NCBI GenBank assembly: GCA_963780655.1
Contig: CAWACP010000004.1
Span: 744,001 to 808,000 of the forward strand
Reading direction: 5' to 3'
DNA from: CAWACP01 sp963780655
Lineage (GTDB): Bacteria; Acidobacteriota; Terriglobia; Bryobacterales; Bryobacteraceae
Length of the DNA: 64,000 nt
The position numbers and the translations under genes are program-made. The notes under the pieces were generated by a model. It had not been told where the DNA came from, searched no databases, and was given only the letters and a program-made list of their open reading frames with translations. Below are positions 8,345 through 16,870 of the stretch, in pieces; the first letter of the stretch is position 1, and each line of letters begins with the position of its first letter.

Positions 8345-9274
8345 ATGGCAACGAGATTGTTCGGCGCAATCGAGGCCGGCGGTACCAAGTTCGTCTGCGG
8401 CGTCGGCTCCGCACCGGACGATCTGCGGAGCATCCGTATCCCGACCACGTCGCCCGGCGAGACCGTTCGCGCCGCAGTGCAGTATCTGCGCAGCGAAGGC
8501 GGCGATGCTCTGGCGTCGGTCGGGGTCGCGTCGTTCGGCCCGGTGGATCTGCGGCCGGGTTCGCCCACCTTCGGCTTCATTACGTCCACGCCAAAACCGG
8601 GCTGGCAGAATTTCGATCTGGCGGGGATGCTCGCGCGCGCTCTCAAAGTGCCGGTCGGCTTCGACACCGATGTAAACGGCGCCGTGCTGGCCGAGGCCCG
8701 CTGGGGCGCGGCTCAGGACCTGACCGATTGCCTGTACCTGACCGTCGGCACCGGCATTGGAGGCGGCGCTATTGCCGGTGGCCGCGTGATCCACGGGCTG
8801 CTGCACCCCGAGATGGGCCACATCCGCATTCCGCACGATGTCGAGCGCGATCCGTTTCCGGGCAGGTGCCCGTATCATGGCGACTGTCTGGAAGGCCTGG
8901 CTTCCGGTCCGGCCATGGAAGCGCGGTGGGGAAACCCGGCGGAGCTGCTGCCGGCGGATCACGAGGCGTGGGATCTGGAAGCGCGCTACCTGTCACTCGC
9001 GCTGGCGACATGGGTATGCACGCTTTCGCCGCGGCGCATCGTCCTCGGCGGCGGCGTCATGACTCAGGCCGGTCTTTTCCCGCGAATCCGACGCGAACTT
9101 GCGCGACTGCTGAACGGCTACATTGAGGCTCGCGAGCTTCAGGACGGGCTCGACGCTTACGTTGTCCCTCCGTTGCTCGGCGGGCGCGCGGGTGTCCTCG
9201 GCGCGCTCATTCTGGCCGAACAGGCTGCCTGCCCGAAAGCAGCGGCCGGCGCCATCAGCGGTGATCACTCATGA
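8345..9274 (+). CDS. ROK-family sugar kinase, fructokinase type
   Basis: Cytoplasmic ATP-dependent hexose kinase, 309 aa. The N-terminal phosphate loop reads GAIEAGGTKFVCGV, the sugar/catalytic region includes FDTDVNGAVLAE, and the second phosphate loop is TVGTGIGGG. The ROK zinc site is present in the order H-P-E-M-G-H ... CPYHGDC, giving one His and three Cys/His ligands. The sequence GFITSTPKPGWQNF is typical of the Bacillus YdhR/GmuE fructokinase branch (family knowledge), so fructose or mannose is the likely substrate. It overlaps the sugar transporter gene by 4 nt (ATGA), suggesting uptake and phosphorylation of the same sugar. Confidence 0.88.
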   Translation: MATRLFGAIEAGGTKFVCGVGSAPDDLRSIRIPTTSPGETVRAAVQYLRSEGGDALASVGVASFGPVDLRPGSPTFGFITSTPKPGWQNFDLAGMLARALKVPVGFDTDVNGAVLAEARWGAAQDLTDCLYLTVGTGIGGGAIAGGRVIHGLLHPEMGHIRIPHDVERDPFPGRCPYHGDCLEGLASGPAMEARWGNPAELLPADHEAWDLEARYLSLALATWVCTLSPRRIVLGGGVMTQAGLFPRIRRELARLLNGYIEARELQDGLDAYVVPPLLGGRAGVLGALILAEQAACPKAAAGAISGDHS

Positions 9275-10611
9275 AACTTACGCCTGCACTCATCCGCAGT
9301 ACGGTGGTGGCCGCTCTCGGCGGACTTCTTTTCGGTTTCGATACGGTGGTGATCTCGGGTACCACCGACGCGCTCACCACCGTCTTCCATCTGTCGCCTC
9401 TGAGCCTCGGCCTCACCGTGGCCACCGCGGTAGTGGGCACCATCTTCGGCGCCATGCTGGCGGGCATCCCCGGCGATCGCTATGGGCGGCGCGATAGTCT
9501 GCGCATTCTGGCAATCCTCTATCTGGTCTCCGCGCTCGGCTGCGCCGTCTCCTGGGACTGGCCTTCACTGCTGGTATTCCGGTTTATCGGCGGACTCGGT
9601 ATCGGCGGATCATCGGTGCTCGGGCCAATGTACATTGCCGAAATCGCTCCGGCGAAGTGGCGCGGCAGGCTCGTCGGCTTCTTCCAGTTCAATGTGGTGG
9701 CGGGCATTCTGATCGCCTACTTCTCGAACTACATTATCGGCCGGGGCGCGTTCGGGGCCGTTGAATGGCGCTGGGAACTGGGCGTCGCCGCCATCCCCGC
9801 CGCGTTGTTCTTCGCCATGCTGTTCGGCATTCCGCGCAGTCCGCGATGGCTGGTGAAGAAGGGCCATGTCGCCGAGGCGCGCGTGGTGCTGGAGGCAATC
9901 GGCGAGGAGAACATCGATGCTGAGTTGCAGGACATCGCCAGGTCTGTCGGCGGCGAGCAGGGAAGCGCGGAGGAATCGCTGTTCAGCGCGAAGTACAAAT
10001 TCCCGATCTTCCTTGCCGTTTCCATCGCCATGTTCAACCAGCTCTCGGGCATCAACGCCATCCTCTATTACCTGAACTCGATCTTCGCCGGCGCCGGGAC
10101 CACGAAGGAAGCGGCGGCGCTGCACGCGGTGGCCGTAGGCGCGACGAATCTGGTGTTCACCGTGGCCGCCATGTCGATCATCGACCGCGTCGGGCGCCGC
10201 ACGCTGCTGCTTATCGGATCGGTGGGGACAGCGGTGTGTCTCGGGGCCGTCGCGTGGATCTTCAGCAAGCCCACCTCGCCGGGCGAGGACACCGTGCTCG
10301 TGTGGCTGTTGATGGGCTTCATCGCGTTCTTCGCGTTCTCCCAGGGCGCGGTGATCTGGGTCTATCTCAGCGAAGTGTTTCCCACCAACGTGCGAGCGAA
10401 AGGCCAGAGCCTCGGCAGCCTGACGCACTGGGCGATGAACGCGCTCATATCGTTCACGTTCCCCTGGGTGGTTGCTTCGTTTTCGAAGGCGGTCCCGTTT
10501 GTGTTCTTCTCGGCCTGCATGGCCCTCCAGTTCGTGGTGGTGCTGATGTTCTACCCGGAGACAAAGGGCGTGACGCTGGAAGACATGCAGAAGAAGCTTG
10601 CCGGGGCGTAG
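9271..10611 (+). CDS. MFS sugar transporter, sugar porter family
   Basis: Twelve-helix sugar:proton symporter or facilitator of 446 aa. Sugar-porter signatures are complete: GDRYGRRDSLRI between helices 2 and 3, PMYIAEIAPAKWRG after helix 4, QLSGINAILYY in helix 7, DRVGRRTLLLIG in the second half, and PETKG near the C-terminus. The ATG at 9271 overlaps the kinase stop codon, so the pair is an operon. A diverged copy of its last 168 nt is present at 11328-11495, beyond a lipoprotein gene. Confidence 0.92.
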   Translation: MKLTPALIRSTVVAALGGLLFGFDTVVISGTTDALTTVFHLSPLSLGLTVATAVVGTIFGAMLAGIPGDRYGRRDSLRILAILYLVSALGCAVSWDWPSLLVFRFIGGLGIGGSSVLGPMYIAEIAPAKWRGRLVGFFQFNVVAGILIAYFSNYIIGRGAFGAVEWRWELGVAAIPAALFFAMLFGIPRSPRWLVKKGHVAEARVVLEAIGEENIDAELQDIARSVGGEQGSAEESLFSAKYKFPIFLAVSIAMFNQLSGINAILYYLNSIFAGAGTTKEAAALHAVAVGATNLVFTVAAMSIIDRVGRRTLLLIGSVGTAVCLGAVAWIFSKPTSPGEDTVLVWLLMGFIAFFAFSQGAVIWVYLSEVFPTNVRAKGQSLGSLTHWAMNALISFTFPWVVASFSKAVPFVFFSACMALQFVVVLMFYPETKGVTLEDMQKKLAGA

Positions 10612-10612
10612 G

Positions 10613-11223
10613 GTGCGAGTGGCTGCGTCCGTCGTCGCCGTTCTTTTTGTGTACGGCTGCATTCATGCCGGCGAGGCTTTCACGTGGGCCCCGGATAGGG
10701 CACGGGAGATCCCGATCGCGCAAACTCTCCGGTCAGCAGCCATGAGCAACCAGAAGCGGACCGCAATTCAGCGTGCTGTTGCGCAACGGCTCAGAACGAT
10801 GATGACTACCGGCGACGTTGATGGAATGTCCAGCGTCGAACTGCACAGGGTGGCTCTCCAAACGCGGATAGCCAAAATTGACCTTGCAGGCGATGGGGTG
10901 CGCGAAGTGATCGCGCAGGGGCTCGGACTGGAATCTGGTTGCGGTGCCACCGGGAACTGCCCTTTCTGGGTGTTCCGCGCAGATGGGGCCCGGTATGTGC
11001 CGATTCTGGAAAGTGGAGGCGAGGTCTTCAGCATCAGCGAACATCGGACCAACGGATTTCGGGACGTGGTTGTTGGCGCCCACGAGTCTGCATCCGAGCG
11101 CGAACTGCTCGTATATCGTATGGGTGAGGGACGTACAGGCGCGCGGCCTGCTATGAATGGAGTTCTGGGATGGGGCCTGTCGTTTTTCAGCGGCCCCGAA
11201 TCACGCCCTGCGGGCACAGATGA
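10613..11223 (+). pseudogene. Putative lipoprotein gene with probable 1-nt deletion
   Basis: The GTG at 10613 starts 2 nt after the transporter stop codon and gives a signal-peptide-like N-terminus ending VYGC (lipobox-like, with an unusual Tyr). The mature part (KIDLAGDGVREVIAQG, CPFWVFRADG, FRDVVVGAHESASE) looks like a small secreted domain that I cannot name. After GEGR at about 11134 the open frame runs on to 11551 with unrelated sequence. Restoring one T at about 11134 instead gives YRRAACYEW, a natural-looking end in this kind of protein, and a stop at 11221-11223. I therefore read it as frameshifted, by mutation or sequencing error. If unmodified, the CDS would be 10613-11551. Confidence 0.55.
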
Positions 11224-11250
11224 GGACCCTGCCCAGTACCGCCGGAATGT

Positions 11251-11305
11251 GCGGCGGACGCGTGACCACCGGAGGCTCAAAATTGAGTTCCAGCGCTTCC
11301 CGGAA
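11251..11305 (-). pseudogene. Fragment of a second hicB gene
   Basis: About 55 nt closely match the 3' part of the intact hicB gene at 11761-11815 at a constant offset of 510 nt; on the minus strand it reads ALELNFEPPVVTRPP against ALELNFEAPVATRPP in the intact gene. No start codon or upstream part remains. It directly precedes the transporter fragment at 11328. Confidence 0.75.
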
Positions 11306-11327
11306 GTGGGCTTCATCGCGCTCTTTT

Positions 11328-11507
11328 GCGTTCATCTCGTTCACGTTCCCGTGGGTGGTGGCGTCGTTCTCGAAGGCGGTCCCGCTTGTGTTCTTCTCGG
11401 CGTGCATGGCCGTCCAGTTTGTCGTGGTGCTGATGTTCTACCCCGAGTCAAAAGGCGTGACGCTGGAAGACATGCAGAAGAAACTCGCAGGGGCGTCAGG
11501 CTGGTAG
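11328..11507 (+). pseudogene. 3' fragment of a second sugar MFS transporter gene
   Basis: Positions 11328-11495 align without gaps to 10441-10608 of the intact transporter gene. The fragment still reads the last helix and tail (SFTFPWVVASFSK, YPESKGVTLEDM) with only a few conservative replacements (Phe/Leu, Leu/Val, Thr/Ser); most differences are silent. This suggests that it is the tail of a once functional paralogue rather than a fresh copy. A three-residue tail (SGW) and TAG at 11505-11507 follow. Confidence 0.85.
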
Positions 11508-11514
11508 TAGCTGT

Positions 11515-11718
11515 TTACGATTCCCAATCGTTCGGATCGATATCAGCCTGATTCAGGATGCTCCGGAGGGTACCAACAGGGATTTTGCTCTTGCGAGGCA
11601 CGATCGCAGTCTGGACGATGTCGCCCACTTTTCGCACGAACTTCACGTGACTGCCCTTTTGGCTTACTTCGAGGAATCCTGCCGCTTCCAGCCGGCGCTT
11701 GATGACGCGGAAAGGCAG
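11515..11718 (-). CDS. hicA: HicA-family toxin (CTG or unassigned start)
   Basis: Small dsRBD-like mRNA interferase toxin. The reading frame gives 67 aa with the HicA core RRLEAAGFLEVSQKGSHVKF, including the catalytic His of the GSH motif, and the C-terminal GTLRSIL helix. The frame has no ATG, GTG or TTG between its conserved start and far into hicB; the first usable codon is CTG at 11716-11718 (giving MPFRVIKRRL), 4 nt after the hicB stop. The homology may extend a few codons further (RLRPLPF). Either a CTG start is used or the start codon has been lost and the toxin is silent. Pairs with hicB. Confidence 0.75.
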   Translation of the reverse strand: MPFRVIKRRLEAAGFLEVSQKGSHVKFVRKVGDIVQTAIVPRKSKIPVGTLRSILNQADIDPNDWES

Positions 11719-11722
11719 GGGT

Positions 11723-11929
11723 CTAAGCCGCCCCGACCTCGACCTCGACGATGCGAACCTTCGGCGGACGCGTGGCCACCGGAGCCTCGAAGTTGAGTTC
11801 CAGCGCTTCCCTGAGGTTCGCGAGGGCCTCTTCTTCTGATTCGCCCTGGCTCGCCACGTCGATCTCGAGGCACTGAGCCACGTACCATTTGCCTTCGCGC
11901 CAGACCGCTGCCGGAAAAGGCCGTTTCAT
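11723..11929 (-). CDS. hicB: HicB-family antitoxin
   Basis: 68-aa antitoxin with the degraded RNase H-like HicB fold: PFPAAVWREGKWYVAQCLEIDVASQGES, followed by the helix EEEALANLREALELNF. It lacks the C-terminal DNA-binding domain of longer HicB proteins, so autoregulation would need another protein. It precedes hicA (order B-A, gap 4 nt). ATG at 11929 with a good ribosome site (GGAGAA) about 8 nt upstream. Confidence 0.85.
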   Translation of the reverse strand: MKRPFPAAVWREGKWYVAQCLEIDVASQGESEEEALANLREALELNFEAPVATRPPKVRIVEVEVGAA

Positions 11930-12030
11930 AATCTCATTCTCCTACAAACTGGCATCGCAAAAATCCGGAACTTTGTTCGCGCGGCACGCGTATCCTGTCC
12001 TGACGATGCATAGTCGGGACAGGGGACCAC

Positions 12031-12363
12031 GTGGCTGAAGATTCACCGCAATTGCTGCCGGGTACGCTCTACATGCTTATCCTGCGCACGCTGGCTGCCG
12101 GGCCGCTGCACGGGTACGGCATCTCCCGGCGCATCCGGCAGTGCTCGGCCGAGGTGCTGGACGTCGAGGAGGGATCGCTCTATCCGGCGCTCAACCGCAT
12201 GCTCATCAAGGGCTGGGTGGAGGCGGAATGGGGCACGTCGGAAACCAACCGGAAGGCGCGCTTCTACAAACTCACCCGCGACGGCCGCAAGCAACTCGCC
12301 AGCGAGGCCAGCGAGTTCAACAGGCTGGTGGACGCCATCCGCATGGTCATGAAGACAGCTTGA
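12031..12363 (+). CDS. PadR-family transcriptional regulator (acidobacterial type)
   Basis: 110-aa winged-helix regulator. The sequence LPGTLYMLILRTLAAGPLHG starts the DNA-binding domain, the wing contains EEGSLYPALNRM, and a C-terminal helix of about 25 residues serves for dimerisation. This short PadR form is regularly found directly upstream of ADOP permease genes in Acidobacteria (family knowledge), as here (gap 13 nt), so it probably represses the operon. GTG at 12031, with AGGGGA 6 nt upstream. Confidence 0.92.
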   Translation: MAEDSPQLLPGTLYMLILRTLAAGPLHGYGISRRIRQCSAEVLDVEEGSLYPALNRMLIKGWVEAEWGTSETNRKARFYKLTRDGRKQLASEASEFNRLVDAIRMVMKTA

Positions 12364-12376
12364 AAGGGAGCGCACG

Positions 12377-14974
12377 ATGCCCACAACGAAAGAACTCTGG
12401 AGAAGGCTGCTCTGGCTGACGCGCCGATCGCGATTTCAGGCCGAGCTCGGCGACGAGATGCAGTTTCATATCGAGTGCCGGGCCGATGAACTGGAACAGA
12501 CGGGCGTCCCGCGCGATGAGGCTCTGGCGAGGGCGCGGCGCGAGTTCGGATCGCGCCTGCGGGCCGCCGAGGACACGCATTCCGCATGGCAACTGAGCTG
12601 GCTGGAAGATCTGTTCTCCGACCTGCGCTACGCCGCGCGAGCCTTCCGCCGCAACCCCGGGTTTGCCGTCACGGCGGTCTTCTGCCTGGCGCTGGGCATC
12701 GGAGCGAACATCACGATCTTCAGCATCACAACCAGCTTCCTGCTGAGCCAGCCGTCGTGCCGCGACGCGGCGTCGGTGATCGCCATCCAGGCCGGCGGCA
12801 GCAGCGCTTCACTCGTGTCCGATTATAAACTCCTCCGCGAGGCGCACGTCTTCGCCGCTATGGCCGGCATGAATCCCGAACGCGAAGTGAACTGGCGCGA
12901 TGGCGAGCGGACCAGCAGACTCTACGCCGCTACCGTCACCGGCGATTATTTCAGCACGCTGGGCGTGCCATTTCAGCTCGGCCGTGGCATCGCGCCCGGC
13001 GAGACGAACACCGTGGTTCTCTCCTGGCGATTCTGGCGCAGCGGCTTCGCGGAGGATCGCGGAATTCTCGGCCGCAGTCTGGTGCTCGACGGCCGCATCA
13101 GCACCGTAGTAGGCGTGCTTCCGGCGGACAACCGCAACATCATGGGATTCGGATTCTCGCCCGACGTCTACGTTCCGGTGACTCACGATGACGACTGGGT
13201 GCAGCTCTATGCGCGCATGCCCGCCGGCATGACCATCCCGCAGGCCCGCGCGCGCCTGCAACCGGCGCTGGCGGAACTCGACCGGATCCATCCGGTCCCC
13301 GGCTTTAAACGGACCGAGGGAACGAAAGTGGGAGGCGTGTCCGGCGCGGACGCTCTGAATATGCTGATGCCCGGCGCCGTGGTGGCCTTCTTCGGAATGC
13401 TGCTGGCGGTGACGCTGCTGGTGCTGGTGATCGCGTGCGCGAATGTGGCCAGCCTGTTACTGGCGCGCGCCTCCAGCCGCGAGCAGGAACTTGCCGTCCG
13501 GCTGTCACTCGGCGCCAGCCGCGGCCGGGTGATACGCCATCTGCTCGCGGAGAGCCTCCTGCTCACCCTCTTCGGGGCTCTGGCGGGCCTGGCTATCGAT
13601 CTGGTCTGCGCGTGGCTCGTCAGCGGCATGAGCCTGCCGGTGCCTGCGCCGATCCATCTGATTGTGGCGCCGGATGCGCGACTGCTCTCTTACGCTATCG
13701 TGCTCTCGGCCGTCACCGCGCTGGCGGCCGGGTTGCTGCCGGCGGTGAAGGCGGTCCGGCGGGACGCGAGTCCGGCGTTGAAGAAGTCCGAGCGGCACAC
13801 CGCTCGCGTATGGGGATTGCGCAGCGTGCTGGTGGCCGGTCAACTGGCCGCTTCCATTGTCCTGCTGACGGCCGGCTTCCTGTTCCTGCAGAACCTGCTT
13901 CGGGCCACGAACATGGATCGCGGCTTCGATGTGTATCACACCGTGTGGTCGTACATGCGCCTTGTGCCGGACAACTACAAAAATAAGGCGAAGCAGATGG
14001 CACTGGTGAACCAGGCCCTGGAGCGCCTGCGCACGCTGCCGGGCGTGGAAGCGGCTGCGATCACCCGCGTCGTGCCGCTCAATGACAACTGCCGGGTCCG
14101 GATCGACGTGCGGACCGACATTTCTGCGCAGAGCACGGTGGAGAGCTACGAGTGCAACGACGTGGGACCTGACTATTTCCGGGCCATCGGCATCCCGGTG
14201 CTTCGCGGCCGCGAGTTCACCACGGCCGACGGGCAGGGGGCGCAGCCGGTGGCCATCCTGAATGAATCGTTTGCGCGTGCTGAGTTTGGTAACAGTGATC
14301 CAGTCGGCCACGCCATTACAGCCCAGGGCGCCACGCGGCTGATCGTCGGGGTGGTGAAGGACAGTAAGTATTTCCTGCTCTCCGAGGAGCACCGAATGGC
14401 AATGTATACGCCGTATCTGGAAGGCGTCGACCAGGTGAATCTCCACTTCATCGTGCGCACCGCGGGCTCGCCATCGAAGTACGTTCGCGCCGTGGACAAC
14501 GTGCTCGGCAGCCTCGATCCTTCAGCGGCCATCGAGACGAAGCCCTTCAGCCAGTCGCTCGGACTCGCGCTGCTCCCGAGCCGCGTCGGCGCGGTGATGC
14601 TGGGCGCCATCGGAATTCTGGGGCTGGCGCTGGCGTCGATCGGACTTTACGGCGTCCTGCTCTACTCGGTATCGCGGCGCACTCGCGAAATCGGACTGCG
14701 CGTGGCCCTCGGCGCCACGCCCGGCGCAGTGCTGCGGCTGGTCTGCGTGTATAGCTGCATCCTTGCGGGATCGGGCATCGCTGCCGGCCTGGCGCTCGCC
14801 TTCCTGGCCGTGCACCCTCTCGCCTTCTTCCTGGTTCCGGGGCTCAGCGCGACCGATCCCGCTACCTTCCTCGCGGTGGCCGCTGTTCTCGGGGTGGTGG
14901 CTTTGCTGGCTACTCTGCCTCCGGCGCTCCGTGCGCTGCGCGTCGGTCCCATGACGGCTCTCCGCTATGAGTGA
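12377..14974 (+). CDS. ADOP-family ABC transporter permease (acidobacterial duplicated orphan permease)
   Basis: 865-aa fused permease with two MacB/FtsX-like halves. An N-terminal cytoplasmic segment (residues 1-75, FQAELGDEMQFHIE and ARREFG) is the ADOP-specific leader. It is followed by a helix at about 97-117, a periplasmic domain, three helices at about 335-455, a linker, another helix near 485-507, a second periplasmic domain, and three final helices ending with RTREIGLRVALGATPG and a short tail. No ATPase gene is nearby, which is the orphan property that names the family. Substrate unknown. Confidence 0.93.
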   Translation: MPTTKELWRRLLWLTRRSRFQAELGDEMQFHIECRADELEQTGVPRDEALARARREFGSRLRAAEDTHSAWQLSWLEDLFSDLRYAARAFRRNPGFAVTAVFCLALGIGANITIFSITTSFLLSQPSCRDAASVIAIQAGGSSASLVSDYKLLREAHVFAAMAGMNPEREVNWRDGERTSRLYAATVTGDYFSTLGVPFQLGRGIAPGETNTVVLSWRFWRSGFAEDRGILGRSLVLDGRISTVVGVLPADNRNIMGFGFSPDVYVPVTHDDDWVQLYARMPAGMTIPQARARLQPALAELDRIHPVPGFKRTEGTKVGGVSGADALNMLMPGAVVAFFGMLLAVTLLVLVIACANVASLLLARASSREQELAVRLSLGASRGRVIRHLLAESLLLTLFGALAGLAIDLVCAWLVSGMSLPVPAPIHLIVAPDARLLSYAIVLSAVTALAAGLLPAVKAVRRDASPALKKSERHTARVWGLRSVLVAGQLAASIVLLTAGFLFLQNLLRATNMDRGFDVYHTVWSYMRLVPDNYKNKAKQMALVNQALERLRTLPGVEAAAITRVVPLNDNCRVRIDVRTDISAQSTVESYECNDVGPDYFRAIGIPVLRGREFTTADGQGAQPVAILNESFARAEFGNSDPVGHAITAQGATRLIVGVVKDSKYFLLSEEHRMAMYTPYLEGVDQVNLHFIVRTAGSPSKYVRAVDNVLGSLDPSAAIETKPFSQSLGLALLPSRVGAVMLGAIGILGLALASIGLYGVLLYSVSRRTREIGLRVALGATPGAVLRLVCVYSCILAGSGIAAGLALAFLAVHPLAFFLVPGLSATDPATFLAVAAVLGVVALLATLPPALRALRVGPMTALRYE

Positions 14975-15006
14975 TCGCCGCCTGCGCGTGAGAGAATCGG
15001 ACTGCT

Positions 15007-16011
15007 ATGAGCAACAAGGTCCGCTGGGGCGTTCTCGGTGTCGCCAATATCGCGGTGAAGAAAGTGATCCCGGCCATGCAGCAGGGAACGCGATGTGAGA
15101 TGGTGGCCATCGCATCGCGCGATGTGAATCGGGCGAGGCACGCGGCTCACGCGCTCGGGCTGCCGAAAGCGTATGGCTCGTACGAAGAGCTGCTGGCCGA
15201 TCCGGAAGTAGAGGCCATCTACAACCCACTGCCGAATCACCTTCATGTGCCGTGGTCGGTGAAGGCGGCGGAAGCGGGAAAGCATGTCCTGTGCGAGAAG
15301 CCGATCGGGCTGAACACCGACGAGGCAAGGACGCTGCTGGAGGCGCGCGACCGCACCGGCGTCAAGATCGGCGAGGCTTTCATGGTGCGCACGCATCCGC
15401 AGTGGCTGCGCGCGCGAGAGATTGTGCGCGAGGGCGGCATCGGCGAGTTGCGCGTGGTGATGGGCGCGTTCAGCTATTTCAACCGCGACGCGGGCAATAT
15501 CCGCAACGTGCGCGAGTATGGCGGCGGCGCTTTGATGGACATCGGCTGTTATCCTATCGTCACCTCGCGTTTCATTTTCGGCGAGGAACCCCGCCGTGTC
15601 GCCGCCCTGATGGAACATGACCCCCACATGGGGACCGACCGGCTGACCTCCGCGCTGCTGGAGTTCCCAGCCGGCCAGGCCGTGTTCACCTGCAGCACGC
15701 AGCTTGTGCCGTATCAACGAATGCAGATTCTGGGAACCAAAGGCCGCATCGAAGTGGAGATCCCGTTCAACGCGCCTCCGGACCGGCCGTGCCGCATTTT
15801 CATCGACAACGGCGCGGATGTTTTCGGTGGCGGGATTCACGAGGAACAGTTCGCCGCCGTCGACCAGTACACCATTCAGGGCGATCTGTTCTCGCGCGCC
15901 ATTCGCGAAGGCGGCGAGCCGCCGACGCCCCTCGAGGAATCCGTCCGCAACATGGCGGTGATCGACGCCGTCTTCCGTTCGGCCGCAAAAGGCCGCTTTG
16001 AAACGGTGTAG
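15007..16011 (+). CDS. Gfo/Idh/MocA-family NAD(P)-dependent oxidoreductase
   Basis: 334 aa. N-terminal Rossmann domain (WGVLGVANIAVKKVIPAM; the usual GxGxxG is relaxed to GVANIA), conserved substrate-site segment NPLPNHLH and the catalytic-site motif CEKPI near residue 97. The C-terminal alpha/beta domain contains GGGALMDIGCYPI. Probably a sugar or deoxysugar dehydrogenase such as a D-xylose/glucose-fructose oxidoreductase relative; the exact substrate cannot be inferred. Stands alone. Confidence 0.88.
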   Translation: MSNKVRWGVLGVANIAVKKVIPAMQQGTRCEMVAIASRDVNRARHAAHALGLPKAYGSYEELLADPEVEAIYNPLPNHLHVPWSVKAAEAGKHVLCEKPIGLNTDEARTLLEARDRTGVKIGEAFMVRTHPQWLRAREIVREGGIGELRVVMGAFSYFNRDAGNIRNVREYGGGALMDIGCYPIVTSRFIFGEEPRRVAALMEHDPHMGTDRLTSALLEFPAGQAVFTCSTQLVPYQRMQILGTKGRIEVEIPFNAPPDRPCRIFIDNGADVFGGGIHEEQFAAVDQYTIQGDLFSRAIREGGEPPTPLEESVRNMAVIDAVFRSAAKGRFETV

Positions 16012-16468
16012 TCGCTGCACCCGAGCGCGGCTGCCACGGCCCGGCGTTACGCCGTGATCTGGTAAAAGCAACCCCCGAATTATCACGCGGAGACCGCCCT
16101 GTAACGATGTCTGCGAGAGCCGGCGTCCTTATCACCCCGCGGGTCACCCGGGAAGAAGTCTGACGTCCGGCAAATGGGTGCGCCGCTGGCCGGTACTTGC
16201 CAGCGACCGGCATATCACCCGTGGCGCAATACCGTTCCGCGTCGAATAGGTTCCTGGTCAGCTTCACTTGCCTGGGCGCCGCTGGCCATGAAATTCAGGC
16301 GGACAGAATGACGCCTCACGAGATTGCCGATCGCATAACGCTGCGGTGGCCGCGTTTGACCGCGCCGTCGCTGAGCGAATTGAAGCCCGGATTAACGCCA
16401 CCTGTCGATGCGAGCCGGCCTGCGTCCTTCGCTCCTGGTCAGGTGCTGCACCGAAGATTTCCGATGCT
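16012..16468. other. Non-coding stretch, nothing recognised
   Basis: About 450 bases between the oxidoreductase and the TIGR03437-like remnant. Open frames here are short and give no recognisable protein. Given the decayed sequence on its right it is probably further gene debris. Confidence 0.4.
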
Positions 16469-16843
16469 ATGTCTGCTGCAACTGCCTCCCGCAACGGAAC
16501 CGTGACCGTCAAATCAGGCGATGGAACCACTTCAACCGCGCCGACGCTGGTTCAGTCCGTTTCGCCCGGCCTGTTCACCCTCAACAGCAATAATCTGGCG
16601 GCCGCATACGTTACCTACGCGCAGCCGAACGGCACGCAGACCAACGATAAAATCTTCCTTGTCCTTTCCGGCGTTGCGAATCACCGTGCCAAAGAGCACG
16701 AGAATGGCTTCGGTCCGGACACATCAACCGGCTTCGGTACCAGCGAGCCGTTCTGCGTTGTACTGCCCGCCAGCCTGGCAGGAGCCGGCGACGTTCCCAT
16801 TGTGCTCGCAGCTGCCGACGCGGGGCGGATCGCAATCCAGTAA
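16469..16843 (+). pseudogene. Remnant of an acidobacterial TIGR03437-type C-terminal domain
   Basis: The frame reads VTVKSGDGTTSTAP, VSPGLFTLNSNN, AAAYVTY, IFLVLSG and PASLAGAGDVPIVL in the order found in the uncharacterised beta-rich C-terminal domain typical of Solibacter secreted proteins. The middle of the domain (GTGIR.. to the second NVxxP strand) is shortened and scrambled, and the large N-terminal part of such proteins is missing. The frame remains open upstream to 16346 but without recognisable sequence. Confidence 0.65.
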
Positions 16844-16870
16844 TCGCGCTGGCGCCTGCTTCGGCGCGGA

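Noticed and set aside
11157..11507. 116-codon open frame treated as a gene
   Set aside because: Its first half is unrelated sequence and its second half is the duplicated transporter tail; it is a remnant, not an independent gene.
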